The notes beneath the pieces were generated by a model, which did not search any database, was not told the origin of the DNA, and saw nothing but the letters and a program-made list of their open reading frames with translations. 64,000 nucleotides of DNA from Paenibacillus sp. (lineage in GTDB: Bacteria > Bacillota > Bacilli > Paenibacillales > YIM-B00363): positions 62,001 through 126,000 of the forward strand of contig NZ_JAPSKE010000003.1 of the NCBI RefSeq assembly GCF_031177825.1, given 5' to 3'. The translations under genes and the position numbers were made by a program. This document shows positions 62,821 to 64,000 of the stretch, one piece after another; within the stretch, counting starts at the first letter, position 1; each line of letters begins with the position of its first letter.

Positions 62821-64000
62821 GTGGTAAAGAGAGGGTTTTATCTAAAACTGTTATACATGTTCGTCCTTATCATTTTTACGTATACGTTGATCGTTTTAGG
62901 GTTTTTATTTTATAAAGACAATGAAATTACCGATCTGCAATTGGAGCATTCTTATGTTGCCTTCCTCGAACAAGCGAAGGAGCGGATGGATACGAAGCTT
63001 CAAGTCGCGAACAATGTCATTTCGCAGCTTTCCATCGACAGCGAGCTGCTGGAATTCGGCGCCAATGCAACCATCGACTATTATAACGTAACGAAATTGT
63101 ATCAGATGATCCGGAGCGATGCGGCTCCCTTTTCCCAATTTGGGTTCCGAGTGGCCGTCACCAAACCGCAGGAGAAGATCGTGATCACCACGGCGCAGTC
63201 GACGGACAAACAAAGGTACTACCAGGAGATCGAATTCACCGAGGACCACATCCGACAGGTCGAGCGGTTCATGGAGGAGCCTTCCTCTAGCAGCGATCTC
63301 ATCTTGCTTCAAGGGCAAGAGCAAGCCGAGCAACCGTTTATGACGATCGTTCGGAAGGTTCGGCTGACCAACGGGTCGACGGTCGTATTTTTTCTCACGT
63401 TCGAAACCGAATACTTCCTTCCGGTCGTGCAAGCCGGGCAGGATGAAAGCTTCGGCATCGTACAAGCGGACGGGATCGTGGCGCTGAACGCCTCGCAGCC
63501 GAGCCTTTACCGCCTTCTGGATGCAAGCCTTTTGCAAAAAATCGGTCAAGCAAGGTTTTTCGACACATCGTTTTCCAAGCTTTCGTTATCCGGGTATACA
63601 GTTCGCTATGTGTCGTCGACGATGATGCCGAGTTGGAAGTATGTATACTTCACACCGAATAACTCCGTGCGGGACCGGGTTTCCGATATCCTGTGGCGAG
63701 CGCTGCCGATGTATGTGCTGTTCGCCGCGGCCGGGATTTTGCTTACGTTCTTCGCCACGAATCGGGCCTATGTGCCGATTCGGGAGCTGGTCGCTGTATT
63801 TCGAGGCTATGAGAAGCAATCCCCCACCAAAGATGACTTACAATTCGTTCAAGAGACGGCCTCCCGAATCCGTACCGACAATGAAAGATTGCGAGAGACA
63901 CTGGAGCAGTACACGGTGCCGCTAAGGGTCAAATGGCTGCGCGACCTGTTGAACGGGCTTGCGCAGGCCGAAGGAACGCAACCGGATTCCTCCGAATACC
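62821..64000 (+). CDS. Membrane-anchored AraC-type regulator, N-terminal part (cut by window edge)
   Basis: An open frame from GTG 62821 to the window end (393 codons and no stop) encodes the N-terminal half of a membrane sensor. TM1 is at about residues 7-32 (YLKLLYMFVLIIFTYTLIVL), an extracellular Cache-like region of about 260 residues follows, and TM2 is near 290-312 (MYVLFAAAGILLTFFATNRA). The layout matches the regulator at 39503, so an AraC-type DNA-binding domain is expected beyond the window. GAAGGGGGG lies about 10 bases before the GTG. It probably controls a further transport operon downstream. Confidence 0.8.
   Translation, partial: MVKRGFYLKLLYMFVLIIFTYTLIVLGFLFYKDNEITDLQLEHSYVAFLEQAKERMDTKLQVANNVISQLSIDSELLEFGANATIDYYNVTKLYQMIRSDAAPFSQFGFRVAVTKPQEKIVITTAQSTDKQRYYQEIEFTEDHIRQVERFMEEPSSSSDLILLQGQEQAEQPFMTIVRKVRLTNGSTVVFFLTFETEYFLPVVQAGQDESFGIVQADGIVALNASQPSLYRLLDASLLQKIGQARFFDTSFSKLSLSGYTVRYVSSTMMPSWKYVYFTPNNSVRDRVSDILWRALPMYVLFAAAGILLTFFATNRAYVPIRELVAVFRGYEKQSPTKDDLQFVQETASRIRTDNERLRETLEQYTVPLRVKWLRDLLNGLAQAEGTQPDSSEY

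Overview
The window reads as chromosomal DNA of a high-GC, spore-forming member of the Paenibacillaceae (Paenibacillus/Cohnella type). The evidence is a gerA-type germination operon, a bacilliredoxin (implying bacillithiol), LplB/LplC-type sugar permeases paired with YesM/YesN-type and membrane-anchored AraC regulators, and frequent GTG/TTG starts behind strong GGAGG ribosome binding sites. No rRNA, tRNA, CRISPR-Cas, prophage or insertion sequence was seen.

Layout. 1-1226: end of an FtsX-type ABC exporter operon whose ATPase carries an AbrB-like tail. 1427-2612: an unknown protein and an MhqR-like MarR repressor. 2861-17555: glycan-use cluster 1, with sensor kinase, AraC-type response regulator, binding lipoprotein, two permeases, two GH3 enzymes, an esterase-like hydrolase and a GH20-like enzyme; the kinase gene and the lipoprotein gene share an upstream element. 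17662-35740: mainly housekeeping genes (DHH phosphoesterase, YtfP-type flavoprotein, bacilliredoxin, CpsB-type phosphatase, nadE, a nucleotidyltransferase, acpS, EamA exporter with an Lrp regulator, mutY, chemoreceptor, sodA, a GNAT acetyltransferase, DUF402 phosphatase, queG, HD-GYP protein). 35860-36745: a YneF-like protein and folE. 36989-44073: cluster 2, with permease, lipoprotein, membrane AraC regulator, second permease and a sulfatase, preceded by a perfect-consensus cre site. 44138-46158: an alpha/beta hydrolase behind PhoP-like repeats, and an IclR regulator. 46240-49941: germination genes in the order B-A-C. 49980-53622: an ArsR-SRPBCC pair with its operator, and aconitase. 53853-59135: amidase, ddl, uvsE, fabI, inositol monophosphatase. 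59424-64000: a large secreted beta-helix protein with duplicated DNRLRE modules, then the start of another membrane AraC-type regulator cut by the window edge.

Neither sugar cluster has an ATPase gene. A shared MsmX-type ATPase encoded elsewhere is the usual solution in this group, but that is inference.

The most unusual structure is non-coding. Two intergenic loci, 18121-18313 and 28701-28893, each hold four 26-bp imperfect palindromes (11-bp arms, 4-base loop) whose starts are spaced exactly 52, 63 and 52 bp. Each array is 193 bp, and the spacers agree in length but hardly in sequence. The steps are close to 5, 6 and 5 turns of B-DNA, and both arrays lie between convergent genes. I know of no named element with this design; a phased protein-binding array or a four-hairpin RNA are the two readings to test.
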